A stretch of DNA of 11,025 nt from Gammaproteobacteria bacterium (GTDB lineage Bacteria; Pseudomonadota; Gammaproteobacteria; SZUA-229), in assembly GCA_030641945.1 (NCBI GenBank), contig DAOWLL010000025.1, forward strand, positions 1 through 11,025, written 5' to 3'. Each line of letters starts with the position of its first letter. Within the stretch, counting starts at the first letter, position 1. The notes below the pieces were generated by a model. It was not told the DNA's origin. It did no database searches and saw only the letters and a list, made by a program, of their open reading frames with translations. The translations under genes were made by a program, and so were the position numbers. This document shows, one piece after another, positions 1 through 7,348 of this stretch.

Positions 1-249
1 TCCATTGGATCCATCACCATTCCCGCCCTGGATATCACTCCATTTAACCTGCCTTGATGGCACGACGGTTGAAATCGCATGCTTGTAAACCATCTGTGTA
101 ACCGTGTTTTTCAGCAACACAGCGAACTGATCGAATGACTCGATCTGGCCTTGTAGCTTGATACCGTTTACCAGGTATATTGCTACTGGAACACGCTCTC
201 TACGTAGCGCATTTAGATAAGGGTCTTGTAAGTGGTGCCCTTTTGACAT
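1..249 (-). CDS. hfq: RNA chaperone Hfq (C-terminus cut by window edge)
   Basis: Hfq is a hexameric Sm-like RNA chaperone that pairs small RNAs with mRNAs in the cytoplasm. The 83 codons visible begin [20 protein letters not shown] and contain the Sm1 region with [20 protein letters not shown] (residues 25-44) and the Sm2 motif YKHAIS (55-60), followed by VVPSR. Gln8, Asp9, Phe39, Lys56 and His57, known RNA-contact or core residues of the family, are all present. After about residue 66 the variable Gly/Asp/Asn-rich tail begins (GGNGDGSNG) and runs off the window. The ATG at 247-249 has a good ribosome binding site, GGGGAG at 257-262 on this strand, 7 bases upstream. It lies 89 bp downstream of miaA, the usual gammaproteobacterial order. 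Identification is essentially certain; only the tail length is unknown. Confidence 0.98.
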   Translation of the reverse strand, partial: MSKGHHLQDPYLNALRRERVPVAIYLVNGIKLQGQIESFDQFAVLLKNTVTQMVYKHAISTVVPSRQVKWSDIQGGNGDGSNG

Positions 250-338
250 TATCCCGCTCCCCGTCATTATTTTTATATGGGTCAGTAAAACGGTTGCTGG
301 TGTTTACCTTAACACCAAAGCCCCGCACACAAATAGTA

Positions 339-1295
339 TCATAGTAAAAAACTAAGATTTTTCAGCAGATTCAATAATTTGACTGATTTTGGTTGAATAA
401 AATTACATTCAGACTCCTTTCTGAGCCATGTCATTTGTCGCTTTGCCAACTGCGCTGTGGCAATGATGGCCTTTTCCCGCATGGTTTTGCAGTCGTATTC
501 CCCGGCCAACATAGCCCATATCTGGCGATATCCAACGGCACGAATTGCAGGCAATTCCGCCGTTAAATCTTCTCGCTGGTAAAGTAATTCGACTTCTTCA
601 ACCAGGCCTGCATCGAGCATGGCATCGAATCGCTGCTCGATCAGTTTGCGCAGATCTATACGATCGGGGGGCATCAAGGCGATTTTCACGCGTCGATAAG
701 ACAACTCATCGCCACCCTGCTCGCGCCAAAATTCGGTGAGCGATTTACCTGAAATTTCATAGACTTCCAACGCTCTTTGAATCCTTTGTGGATCATTGGG
801 ATGGATGCGTTTTGCGGATACCAGGTCTATTTCCGCCAGGCGCTGATGCATGAAATCCCAGCCTTTATTTCTCGCTTCATCATCCAGTGTTTGACGAATA
901 ACGGCATCGGCGCCGGGAAGATCAGCGATGCCCTGCTGCAGTGCTTTGAAGTACAACATGGTTCCACCAACCAGCAGCGGGACCCTGTTAGCCGAAGTGA
1001 TCTGCCCCATTTCAGCGAGGGCATCATGCCTGAACCGGCCTGCCGAGTAGGCTTCTGCAGGATCACAGATATCGATCAAACGGTGCGGGGCCTGGACCAG
1101 CATGTTTTCATCCGGCTTGGCACTGCCAATATCCATGCCACGGTATACCATCGCCGAATCAACACTGATGATATCCATCGGCAATTCTTCAGCCAGTGCA
1201 ATAGCGAGATCGGTTTTGCCGGTAGCGGTGGGCCCCATGATGAAAACCGCGAGCGGGTCGTCGGGCGAATTACCTTGCTGGACGACTAACGACAT
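339..1295 (-). CDS. miaA: tRNA dimethylallyltransferase MiaA
   Basis: MiaA transfers a dimethylallyl group from DMAPP to N6 of adenosine 37 in tRNAs reading UNN codons (i6A37). The 318 residues match the usual family length. Visible motifs are the P-loop GPTATGKT (21-28), DSAMVYRGMDIGSAKP (46-61, with the catalytic Asp and the tRNA/DMAPP-site residues), LVGGTMLYF (108-116), AIRAVGYRQIW (250-260) and LAKRQMTWLR (283-292). The start at 1295 puts the P-loop at the normal distance from the N-terminus, but no Shine-Dalgarno sequence is visible before it. The reason may be that the inverted-repeat element at 1305-1450 ends only 9 bases upstream, so the leader is made of element sequence. miaA sits between mutL and hfq on the same strand, consistent with one operon. 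Confidence 0.98.
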   Translation of the reverse strand: MSLVVQQGNSPDDPLAVFIMGPTATGKTDLAIALAEELPMDIISVDSAMVYRGMDIGSAKPDENMLVQAPHRLIDICDPAEAYSAGRFRHDALAEMGQITSANRVPLLVGGTMLYFKALQQGIADLPGADAVIRQTLDDEARNKGWDFMHQRLAEIDLVSAKRIHPNDPQRIQRALEVYEISGKSLTEFWREQGGDELSYRRVKIALMPPDRIDLRKLIEQRFDAMLDAGLVEEVELLYQREDLTAELPAIRAVGYRQIWAMLAGEYDCKTMREKAIIATAQLAKRQMTWLRKESECNFIQPKSVKLLNLLKNLSFLL

Positions 1296-1304
1296 GATCG
1301 TTTT

Positions 1305-1334
1305 ATTAACCGCAGAGGCGCGGAGGCGCAGAGA
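1305..1334 (+). repeat. Left arm of the inverted repeat
   Basis: This arm is a purine-rich run of CGCAGAGG-like 8-bp words preceded by ATTAAC. It is complementary to 1421-1450 with three mismatches. It abuts the translation start region of miaA, which is read on the other strand. Confidence 0.8.
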
Positions 1335-1420
1335 ACTAAATAATGTATTTTAATCAATTAATCTAACCCTTCGGTTTGCAGACAAAAGCAATTTTCTGTG
1401 TACTTATTACTTAGAAACTT

Positions 1421-1450
1421 ACTCTGCGTCTCTGCGCCTCTGCGGTTAAT
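1421..1450 (-). repeat. Right arm of the inverted repeat
   Basis: This arm is the inverted copy of 1305-1334. On the minus strand it reads ATTAACCGCAGAGGCGC at its outer end and continues with AGAGACGCAGAG. It lies directly downstream of the mutL stop. Confidence 0.8.
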
Positions 1451-1463
1451 CAGTCAACTTGTT

Positions 1464-3278
1464 TCATCGACCGCGCTGAAAAAGTTTGTCGAGCTCATCG
1501 ATTGATAACTGGGTCCAGGTCGGGCGGCCGTGATTGCATTGCCCGCTGCGCTCAGTGCGCTCCATGTCTCTTAGCAATGCATTCATTTCCGGAATGGTAA
1601 GTTTGCGGTTGGCGCGCACAGAACCATGGCAGGCCATGGTCGACAGCACCTCATTCATGGCTTCATGAATCCGCGTGCTGCTGCCATGTTTGACCAGATC
1701 GGATAAAACATCCCGCAGCAGCGCTTCGTTATCACCATATGCGAGTACCACTGGAACCTGGCGAATGCGCACGGTCTCAAGCCCGGAGCGATCGACCTCC
1801 AGACCCAGTGCGGCGAAAATTTCGGAGCTGGATTCAACCAGAGCGGCTTCTTTTTCACTGACATCAATGCTGATCGGCACTAACAGGGGCTGTGACTGTA
1901 TTCCGTTATCCTGCCGAGACTGCTTGAGGCGTTCATAGGTAATACGTTCATGTGCCGCATGCATATCGACCAGCACCAGTCCTTCTGCATTTTCAGCGAG
2001 TATATAAATACCGTGGAGCTGGGCACGCGCGTAGCCTAATGGAGGCACCTGTTCAGACCCTGTTTCGTCCTGCAACACGCCTGCAGCATCAACAGCAGCC
2101 GCTTTCATCTGGCCATAAGAGGACATTTGCTCGGCAACCGCAAGCGACAATGGTGCCTGCCTGACGTATGCAGCGGCCCCGCGCGATTGACCAGATGCCT
2201 GGACACGATCATGCGCTGTCGAGGCAATGCCTGCATTTAACACGGCGGCATCCAGACGATTATCACCCTCGTCCGGCCTGAGATCAGCCAGTGATTTGTG
2301 GATTGCACGAAATAAAAAATCATGCACACTGCGACTTTGCCTGAAACGCACCTCATGTTTTCCCGGATGAGCATTAACATCTACTGTAGACGGGTCGAGT
2401 TCGAGAAACAGTACATAGGCAGGATGCCTGCCATGATAAAGCACATCCTGGTACGCCTGGCGTATGGCATGTGTCACCAGTTTGTCGCGCACCATGCGGC
2501 CATTCACATAAAAATACTGCATGTCAGCCTGGCTGCGGGAGAACGTGGGCCTGGTTACCCAACCCCACAGCCGCAGGCCGTCGATGGCATAGTCGATAAA
2601 AACTGCATTTTCGATAAATGCGGGACCGCAGACACCAGCAATTCGCTTTTCCTGCTGCAGCCGGTCATCTGCTCTATGTAATTGCCTGACAGCACGATTA
2701 TTGTGCCGCAAAGTGATATCGACATTAAAATGACTCAATGCGATCTTTTTAACAACATCTTCGAGATGAGCAAATTCCGTTTTCTCGGTGCGCAGAAATT
2801 TCCTGCGAGCCGGAACATTATAAAAAAGATCTCTGACCTCAACTGTAGTACCACCAGCATGCGCGGCTGGTTTGACATCGAATTCATCAATGGATGTGGT
2901 ACTGATACTCCAGGCATCAGCGCCGTCACGCCAACGTGAGGTCAGGCTCAATCGGCTAACCGAGGCAATACTGGGCAGGGCCTCACCTCTGAAACCAAGG
3001 CTTTTGACTCGCTCCAGATCTTCCAGGCTATTGATTTTACTGGTTGCATGTGATGACAGAGATAACTTGAGATCATCCTTGTGAATACCAAAACCATTGT
3101 CTCGAATTCGGATTGACTTGATGCCACCCTGCTCCACATCAACTTCTATGCGATTGGCTCTCGCATCAAGGCTATTTTCTAACAGCTCCTTGACGACCGA
3201 CGCAGGCCGCTCTACCACCTCGCCTGCGGCGATCTGGTTGACCAGGTGGTCAGACATAAGGTGTATACGACTGGACAT
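1464..3278 (-). CDS. mutL: DNA mismatch repair protein MutL (endonuclease-type)
   Basis: MutL couples MutS mismatch recognition to strand incision. The 604-residue protein has the N-terminal GHKL ATPase: [20 protein letters not shown] with catalytic Glu31, Asn35 for Mg, DNGFG (60-64), ATSKI (78-82) and GFRGEA (95-100). The transducer region has [11 protein letters not shown] (152-162) and [14 protein letters not shown] (299-312). A linker of about 80 variable residues precedes the C-terminal dimerisation domain. That domain carries all metal-site motifs of nicking MutLs: [12 protein letters not shown] (438-449, the DQHA(X)2E(X)4E motif with Gln replaced by Met), QVPVVL (507-512), ACHGSVRA (549-556) and CNHGRP (581-586). 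QPLLVP (463-468) fits a beta-clamp binding motif. MutH-dependent MutL such as that of E. coli lacks these, so this one is predicted to nick DNA itself. No Shine-Dalgarno precedes the ATG. The gene opens the mutL-miaA-hfq run. Confidence 0.98.
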   Translation of the reverse strand: MSSRIHLMSDHLVNQIAAGEVVERPASVVKELLENSLDARANRIEVDVEQGGIKSIRIRDNGFGIHKDDLKLSLSSHATSKINSLEDLERVKSLGFRGEALPSIASVSRLSLTSRWRDGADAWSISTTSIDEFDVKPAAHAGGTTVEVRDLFYNVPARRKFLRTEKTEFAHLEDVVKKIALSHFNVDITLRHNNRAVRQLHRADDRLQQEKRIAGVCGPAFIENAVFIDYAIDGLRLWGWVTRPTFSRSQADMQYFYVNGRMVRDKLVTHAIRQAYQDVLYHGRHPAYVLFLELDPSTVDVNAHPGKHEVRFRQSRSVHDFLFRAIHKSLADLRPDEGDNRLDAAVLNAGIASTAHDRVQASGQSRGAAAYVRQAPLSLAVAEQMSSYGQMKAAAVDAAGVLQDETGSEQVPPLGYARAQLHGIYILAENAEGLVLVDMHAAHERITYERLKQSRQDNGIQSQPLLVPISIDVSEKEAALVESSSEIFAALGLEVDRSGLETVRIRQVPVVLAYGDNEALLRDVLSDLVKHGSSTRIHEAMNEVLSTMACHGSVRANRKLTIPEMNALLRDMERTERSGQCNHGRPTWTQLSIDELDKLFQRGR

Positions 3279-3286
3279 GGGCAGAC

Positions 3287-3292
3287 ATTATA
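3287..3292 (-). promoter_or_regulatory. Possible -10 box for mutL
   Basis: On the minus strand these bases are a perfect TATAAT, ending 8 bases before the mutL ATG. No good -35 hexamer is visible at 16-18 bp upstream. If used, transcription would begin within 2-3 bases of the ATG, giving a nearly leaderless mRNA, which fits the missing ribosome binding site. mutL must have its promoter in the 145-bp gap 3279-3423 because the gene on the other side is divergent. Confidence 0.3.
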
Positions 3293-3423
3293 TATAGGTT
3301 CCAGCTCTGAAGTACCCGCTACATGGAAATTTAGCCCGGCAAGAGCATTAAAATAGCTCGTTCTCATGTCCGTAACAGTATATCTATGTACAATTCATAT
3401 TATTTTCGCATTAAGGCCAGACT

Positions 3424-5880
3424 GTGACAGACTTTCAACACACGCCGGTGATATCACGAATATTAATCGTTGACGATGACGCGACCATGCGCCTGCTAAT
3501 GTCCGAGGCACTCGTCGAAGATGGCTACAAAATAGATGAAGTTGATAGTGGGCCTGCGGCAATAGAAGCCATTAAATCATCAGAACCTGACATGGTTTTA
3601 CTTGATGTCAAAATGCCCGCCATGAGCGGCTTTGAAGTGTGCTCGGAAATTCGCAGGCTTACCGGTGACACAAACATTTCAATTGTTATGGTAACAGGAC
3701 TGGATGATCATGAATCTATTGAAAAAGCTTTTCAATTAGGCGCCACTGCATTTATCAGTAAACCAATTAACTGGGACACATTCCCCTATCGTATTCAGTA
3801 TCTTCTCAAGGCTAGAAATGCGATCGTTGCCCTGAAACAACGTGAGCTTGATCTGCAGCACACTGAAAGAATCTCCCGCATACTTACGCAAAGCAATAAC
3901 AAAGATGCGTTACTAAAAGATGTTTTGTGCGAGATGCTTGATATTTTTTCAGCAGATCGTGCATTTGTTATCACATCTCCTGATAATGAATATGCAAAAC
4001 TCGATGTTGTCTCTGAAGCACTGGGTAACAACGATGTAAATACTGAAGATAATCACGACTCGCTTGCCGAGGATATTGGAAAAGAAAATTTACACTGGTC
4101 ACAAAGTAATAAATATCCGCTAGTTTCATCTTATAATCAGAAGTCACAGACCTGTGGCTTCATAAGTAAACGCCAGGCATATCACCAGATGCTGAAGGCG
4201 CTGCATGTACACAACGGCCATTCATGGTTCATCATCCTGCATAGATCCACCAGTACCAGGCCGTGGTCTGCCTCAGAACAGGAAACATTCTATATAATCA
4301 GCCTGCGCCTGAGAGGGGTTTTGTCTCGCTATTTACTCACGGAAAAACTGCACCATAGTGAATATCTCCTGAGGCAGGCACAACGAATAGGCCATATCGG
4401 CAACTGGCGCTGGAATGCCAAAACAGGGCAACTCTCATGGTCTGATGAGCTTTACCAAATTTATGGTTATGAACCCGGAAGCTTTATTCCATCATATAAC
4501 AATTTTTTTCAGGCAATGACTGAGGATGACAAAGAAATTCTGCAGCAATTCAAGGAATCCGTTTGCCGCTCCGAAGACACGCATAGTATAGAACACCGCA
4601 TCATCTTACCCAATGGAAACACACGATGGGTCTACCAGCAAGCAGCCGGCACATTAGACAACGAAGGTAATCTGACTGAGGTAAACGGTATCGTTCAGGA
4701 CATTACGGACCGAATCAAAAAACAGGAGCAGGATGTACATAATCACAAAATGGAAGCAATAGGCCAGTTAACAAGCGGGGCCGCCCATGATTTTGGCAAC
4801 TTGATGACAATCGCAAGAGGCAATCTTGAATTACTCGACGAGAAATTTGTAGAACGATATGACATCAGTGACGATGATATGGAAATACTAAATGATGCAC
4901 GCTCGGCTATTCAGGATAGTGTAGATCTGACAAAGCAGTTGTTGGCATTTTCACGAAAGAAATCATTGGCACCAGAATACCTAAGCATCAGTAAAGCAAT
5001 TACAAAATTCGGCAAGTTATTTAAAAATACTCTAGGCGACAAAGTAGAATTACATATAGACCTTCAAAAAGGCTTGCCTGATATTCTGGTTGATTCATCC
5101 CAGTTCGAAAGCTCGCTGTTAAATATAATGATCAATGCCAGAAATGCCATGCCTGATGGCGGCGAAATATCGATCAATGCTGGAGTCTATAGAGTCCCAG
5201 GCGAACAAGGCAGCCAGCAAACAGACACCGATATTACTGATCAACTCGTGTGCATATCGATTAGAGACACTGGCATTGGCATGACTGATGAGGTACGAAA
5301 ACATGCCATAGAGCCTTTCTTTACAACCAGAAAAGAAGGCACGGGTCTTGGCCTAAGCATGGTTTATGGATTTATGCGCCAGTCAAGAGGCGAACTGATA
5401 ATAGACAGCACACCTGGTGAAGGAACCTGTCTCAAGATGCAGTTCCCTGTTTATGGGGGCAAACGAGTACATCAAGCAGAAACAGCCAAACAAAAGATCA
5501 TGCCCGCTGGTGGTGCAACCATTCTGGTTGTAGAAGATCGCCCCGAGGTACGACAATTCGCAGTACGTTGTTTAGATAAATCAAGGTTTGATATTTTAGA
5601 GGCAGAAGATGCCGCATCAGCAATCAACCAGTTAGAAATCAACAATGATATTGATATTCTATTTACCGATATCTTAATGCCAGGTGACATGAATGGACGT
5701 GATCTGGCACATTGGGCAGCAACAAATTATCCGCAATTGAAAGTACTTCTCACTACTGCCGCCGAAAAAGAAGCACAACAGCCCCAGCCTGATAACGACC
5801 TGTCTTTTCAGCTGCTGCCCAAGCCATATAGCAAGCACGACCTGCTGGAACGAATAAACGATATTCTACAATCCGCCTGA
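3424..5880 (+). CDS. Soluble hybrid histidine kinase, REC-GAF-like-PAS-HisKA-HATPase-REC
   Basis: This is an 818-residue cytoplasmic sensor kinase without signal peptide or membrane segment. The N-terminal receiver (12-128) has the acidic pocket DDD (17-19), phospho-Asp61 in LLDVKMPA, Thr91 and Lys113. Residues about 145-305 look like a divergent GAF domain. A PAS_3-type domain spans about 318-435 (IGNWRWNAKTGQLSW, ending IVQDITDR). The HisKA H-box is GAAHDFGNL with His455, and Asn459 at the phosphatase position. The ATPase has the N-box with Asn571, G1 DTGIGM (615-620), PFFTT (631-635) and G2 GTGLGL (639-644). A second receiver (698-816) has Asp749, Thr778 and Lys800. All catalytic residues are intact. 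The start is GTG at 3424, with AAGG 7 bases upstream. The ligand is unknown. The two receivers imply it both receives and passes on phosphoryl groups in a relay, perhaps with the neighbouring regulator and CHASE kinase (inference). Confidence 0.93.
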   Translation: MTDFQHTPVISRILIVDDDATMRLLMSEALVEDGYKIDEVDSGPAAIEAIKSSEPDMVLLDVKMPAMSGFEVCSEIRRLTGDTNISIVMVTGLDDHESIEKAFQLGATAFISKPINWDTFPYRIQYLLKARNAIVALKQRELDLQHTERISRILTQSNNKDALLKDVLCEMLDIFSADRAFVITSPDNEYAKLDVVSEALGNNDVNTEDNHDSLAEDIGKENLHWSQSNKYPLVSSYNQKSQTCGFISKRQAYHQMLKALHVHNGHSWFIILHRSTSTRPWSASEQETFYIISLRLRGVLSRYLLTEKLHHSEYLLRQAQRIGHIGNWRWNAKTGQLSWSDELYQIYGYEPGSFIPSYNNFFQAMTEDDKEILQQFKESVCRSEDTHSIEHRIILPNGNTRWVYQQAAGTLDNEGNLTEVNGIVQDITDRIKKQEQDVHNHKMEAIGQLTSGAAHDFGNLMTIARGNLELLDEKFVERYDISDDDMEILNDARSAIQDSVDLTKQLLAFSRKKSLAPEYLSISKAITKFGKLFKNTLGDKVELHIDLQKGLPDILVDSSQFESSLLNIMINARNAMPDGGEISINAGVYRVPGEQGSQQTDTDITDQLVCISIRDTGIGMTDEVRKHAIEPFFTTRKEGTGLGLSMVYGFMRQSRGELIIDSTPGEGTCLKMQFPVYGGKRVHQAETAKQKIMPAGGATILVVEDRPEVRQFAVRCLDKSRFDILEAEDAASAINQLEINNDIDILFTDILMPGDMNGRDLAHWAATNYPQLKVLLTTAAEKEAQQPQPDNDLSFQLLPKPYSKHDLLERINDILQSA

Positions 5881-5939
5881 GCTTTATAAAGAGCTCCCCG
5901 GCCTATCAATCACATACTGTTTGATATTTCATTATGCGT

Positions 5940-6074
5940 TTACACAATTCCGGCGTATACCCCGCCTACTACAACCATCAAACCTGGAGCATTGATAAAC
6001 ATCGACATTTCGCCACCCTCCAGCATAGTTGTGACAATAATCCCAATAATTCCCGGTAATTTTGCGATATCCAT
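5940..6074 (-). pseudogene. MotA/PomA-like N-terminal fragment (44 codons)
   Basis: The minus strand from ATG 6072-6074 to TAA 5940-5942 encodes 44 residues beginning MDIAKLPGIIGIIVTTMLEG and continuing with GEMSMFINAPGLMVVVGGV. This follows the N-terminus of flagellar stator proteins MotA/PomA closely: MD(I/L)ATLIG at the start, a first membrane helix, a GG turn, the F(I/V)(D/N)xPS motif, and the IVxGG of helix two. Family members are about 250-290 residues long, so everything after the start of helix two is missing. No continuation is readable in any frame toward 5881. I read it as the remnant of a deleted motA/pomA. A short membrane peptide that is still expressed cannot be excluded. A longer overlapping minus-strand frame (5932-6156) has no recognisable content. 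The fragment lies antisense between the kinase and the response regulator genes. Confidence 0.5.
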
Positions 6075-6176
6075 AAATTTGCCTGACATTGAAGTTATAT
6101 CGCCCCGGCTCTTGCCCAGGCCGCATAATTTTGGTATACAAGTACGAATTCGACATATTATTTGAAGGGCATAATT

Positions 6177-6950
6177 TTGTATTCTGTTTTACCTGCTGCT
6201 CACCACAACAAATTCAAGCATAATTCCGTGATTAAAGACAAAATACATATTGTTGACGATGACCAGCGTCTTTGTCGCCTGCTAGGCAGGTATCTGGAAA
6301 ATGGAGGTTATGAAGTTACTTCCACGACTACTGGTGACGACATAAACCAGATAATCCAGGACAGCTCCATCAGCCTGTTACTACTTGACGTCATGCTTCC
6401 TGGTAAAGATGGCCTGACTCTGGCCAGGGAAGTACGTGAACTATCTGATATACCTATTATCTTTCTAACAGCAAAAGCTGATATTTCAGACAAGGTTAGT
6501 GGACTCGAGATCGGTGCTGATGATTATATTACCAAGCCATTCGAGGAAAAAGAACTGCTTGCTAGAATACACTCTGTCATTCGCCGTGCGAAACTGGATA
6601 CATACCACCAAACAAACAAATCCCTGGCAACTTTTGCTGGCTGGAAACTCAACCTCATCAACCAGACACTTTACTCCCCAGATGGCGAACTTGTCGATAT
6701 TACCAACAGCGAATACAAGCTATTATCAGCTCTGGTCAGACATCCCAACGTTGTTATAAGCCGCGATGAAATCCTGCAAATGATCTCCGGGCGTGAATGG
6801 TCACCACTGGATCGCTCCGCAGATATGGCCATAGCAAAACTTCGAAAGAAAATTGAACAAAACCCGAAAAAGCCTACGCTTATAAGAACAGTTAGAAACA
6901 AAGGCTACCAACTGACTGTCGCTGTTGAATATAACGGCACCACTCATTAA
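6177..6950 (+). CDS. OmpR/TorR-family response regulator
   Basis: This is a two-domain DNA-binding response regulator, 257 residues from the chosen start. The receiver (about 22-138) has the acidic pocket DDD (27-29), phospho-Asp71 in LLLLDVMLPG, Thr98 and Lys120 in YITKPF. The C-terminal winged helix (about 148-250) shows FAGWKLNL, ITNSEYKLLSALVRHPNVVI, the GREWSPLDRSADMAIAKLRK recognition region and LIRTVRNKGYQL, typical of the OmpR/PhoB family and close in style to TorR. The start is uncertain. TTG 6177 has GAAGGG 7 bases upstream. TTG 6162 in the same frame has no ribosome site. GTG 6228 gives a normal short N-terminus but has no Shine-Dalgarno. No dedicated kinase is fused. The likely partner is the CHASE hybrid kinase downstream or the soluble hybrid kinase upstream. 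The target promoter is not identifiable. Confidence 0.92.
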   Translation: MYSVLPAAHHNKFKHNSVIKDKIHIVDDDQRLCRLLGRYLENGGYEVTSTTTGDDINQIIQDSSISLLLLDVMLPGKDGLTLAREVRELSDIPIIFLTAKADISDKVSGLEIGADDYITKPFEEKELLARIHSVIRRAKLDTYHQTNKSLATFAGWKLNLINQTLYSPDGELVDITNSEYKLLSALVRHPNVVISRDEILQMISGREWSPLDRSADMAIAKLRKKIEQNPKKPTLIRTVRNKGYQLTVAVEYNGTTH

Positions 6951-7348
6951 CTGAATCTTTTCTATGCCCATACTGCTCGCATCCTGAACCATTCGATTCA
7001 CTTAAACACAAGCTTTCAGTCAGCTGGTTCCTGAAACATCCCAGATTATACGAGCACAACAGGTTAAGAGCATTATCACCTGCATGATCCAACGCTGTGT
7101 TCTTAAGGGCTTGCATAAGCTGTTTTCAGCATTACGCAGCAGCGGCTTATCAACAATTCCTAATGAATTCTCACAAGCCGCCGATATAAGTACTAACATA
7201 ACTCTCGTGTATGACGATATTTCACAGAGTAGAATAAACATTGCCTGTTCCAGGATAGCTACCCAGGCGGATTGAAATATTGCCTGATGGCAATGCCTTA
7301 AAAGTTAAGCATAAATCTGTAATTTATAATCTTTATTAGAAAATACTA
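6951..7348. other. 398-bp gap without a recognisable gene
   Basis: This stretch separates the response regulator from the binding-protein gene. It contains a plus-strand frame, open from 7006, with an ATG at 7084 and a stop at 7273-7275 (63 residues from the ATG). It has no ribosome binding site and no resemblance I recognise. Overlapping minus-strand frames of similar size show that open frames here are not informative. Small inverted repeats occur at 7014-7019/7031-7036 (TTTCAG/CTGAAA) and 7279-7294 (ATTGCC, 4-base loop, GGCAAT), neither followed by a T run. The right end probably holds the promoter of the binding-protein operon. The length and the poor open frames suggest a decayed gene or a regulatory region, but I cannot tell which. 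Confidence 0.5.
7325..7330 (+). promoter_or_regulatory. Possible -10 box for the binding protein-kinase operon
   Basis: A perfect TATAAT lies 18 bp before the ATG at 7349, in a locally AT-rich stretch. No convincing -35 box is seen 16-18 bp upstream (AAGTTA-like sequence only), so it may depend on an activator. Transcription would start near 7337. Confidence 0.35.

Larger units (their letters stand above)
1305..1450. mobile_element. MITE-like inverted-repeat element between mutL and miaA
   Basis: Bases 1305-1334 and 1421-1450 are inverted copies of one another. The outer 17 bp (1305-1321 against 1434-1450) pair perfectly, and about 27 of 30 bp pair overall. Each arm is built from 8-bp words of the type CGCAGAGG / CGCGGAGG / CGCAGAGA. 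The arms enclose an AT-rich 86-bp core with no coding capacity. The ends read ATTAACC and GGTTAAT. No unambiguous target duplication is visible outside them, although TTAA occurs at both tips. The element begins 13 bp after the mutL stop and ends 9 bp before the miaA start, so it would be transcribed in the operon mRNA and could fold into a long stem. Calling it a MITE is inference. It could equally be two dispersed intergenic repeats in opposite orientation. Confidence 0.6.

Noticed and set aside
299..316. Inverted repeat GGTGTT/AACACC between miaA and hfq
   Set aside because: A 6-bp stem with a 6-base loop; the short T run on the hfq-sense strand comes about 8 bases later. Too weak to call a terminator or attenuator inside an operon.
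777..1289. 170-codon open frame on the plus strand
   Set aside because: It lies entirely antisense to miaA, which has clear family motifs throughout. No ribosome site or recognisable domain.
5879..5896. Hairpin GAGCT...AGCTC at the end of the soluble kinase gene, possible terminator
   Set aside because: The stem is short, contains a G-T pair, and is followed by CCCGGCC, not a T run, so it does not fit an intrinsic terminator.
6131..6161. Possible promoter TTGGTA ... TATTAT ahead of the response regulator
   Set aside because: The spacing is 19 bp and both boxes deviate from consensus; not strong enough to list as a feature.
7279..7294. Perfect 6-bp hairpin ATTGCC-TGAT-GGCAAT
   Set aside because: No T tract follows, and a 6-bp stem of this kind is expected by chance. 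It could be an operator half-site pair, but there is no second copy to support that.
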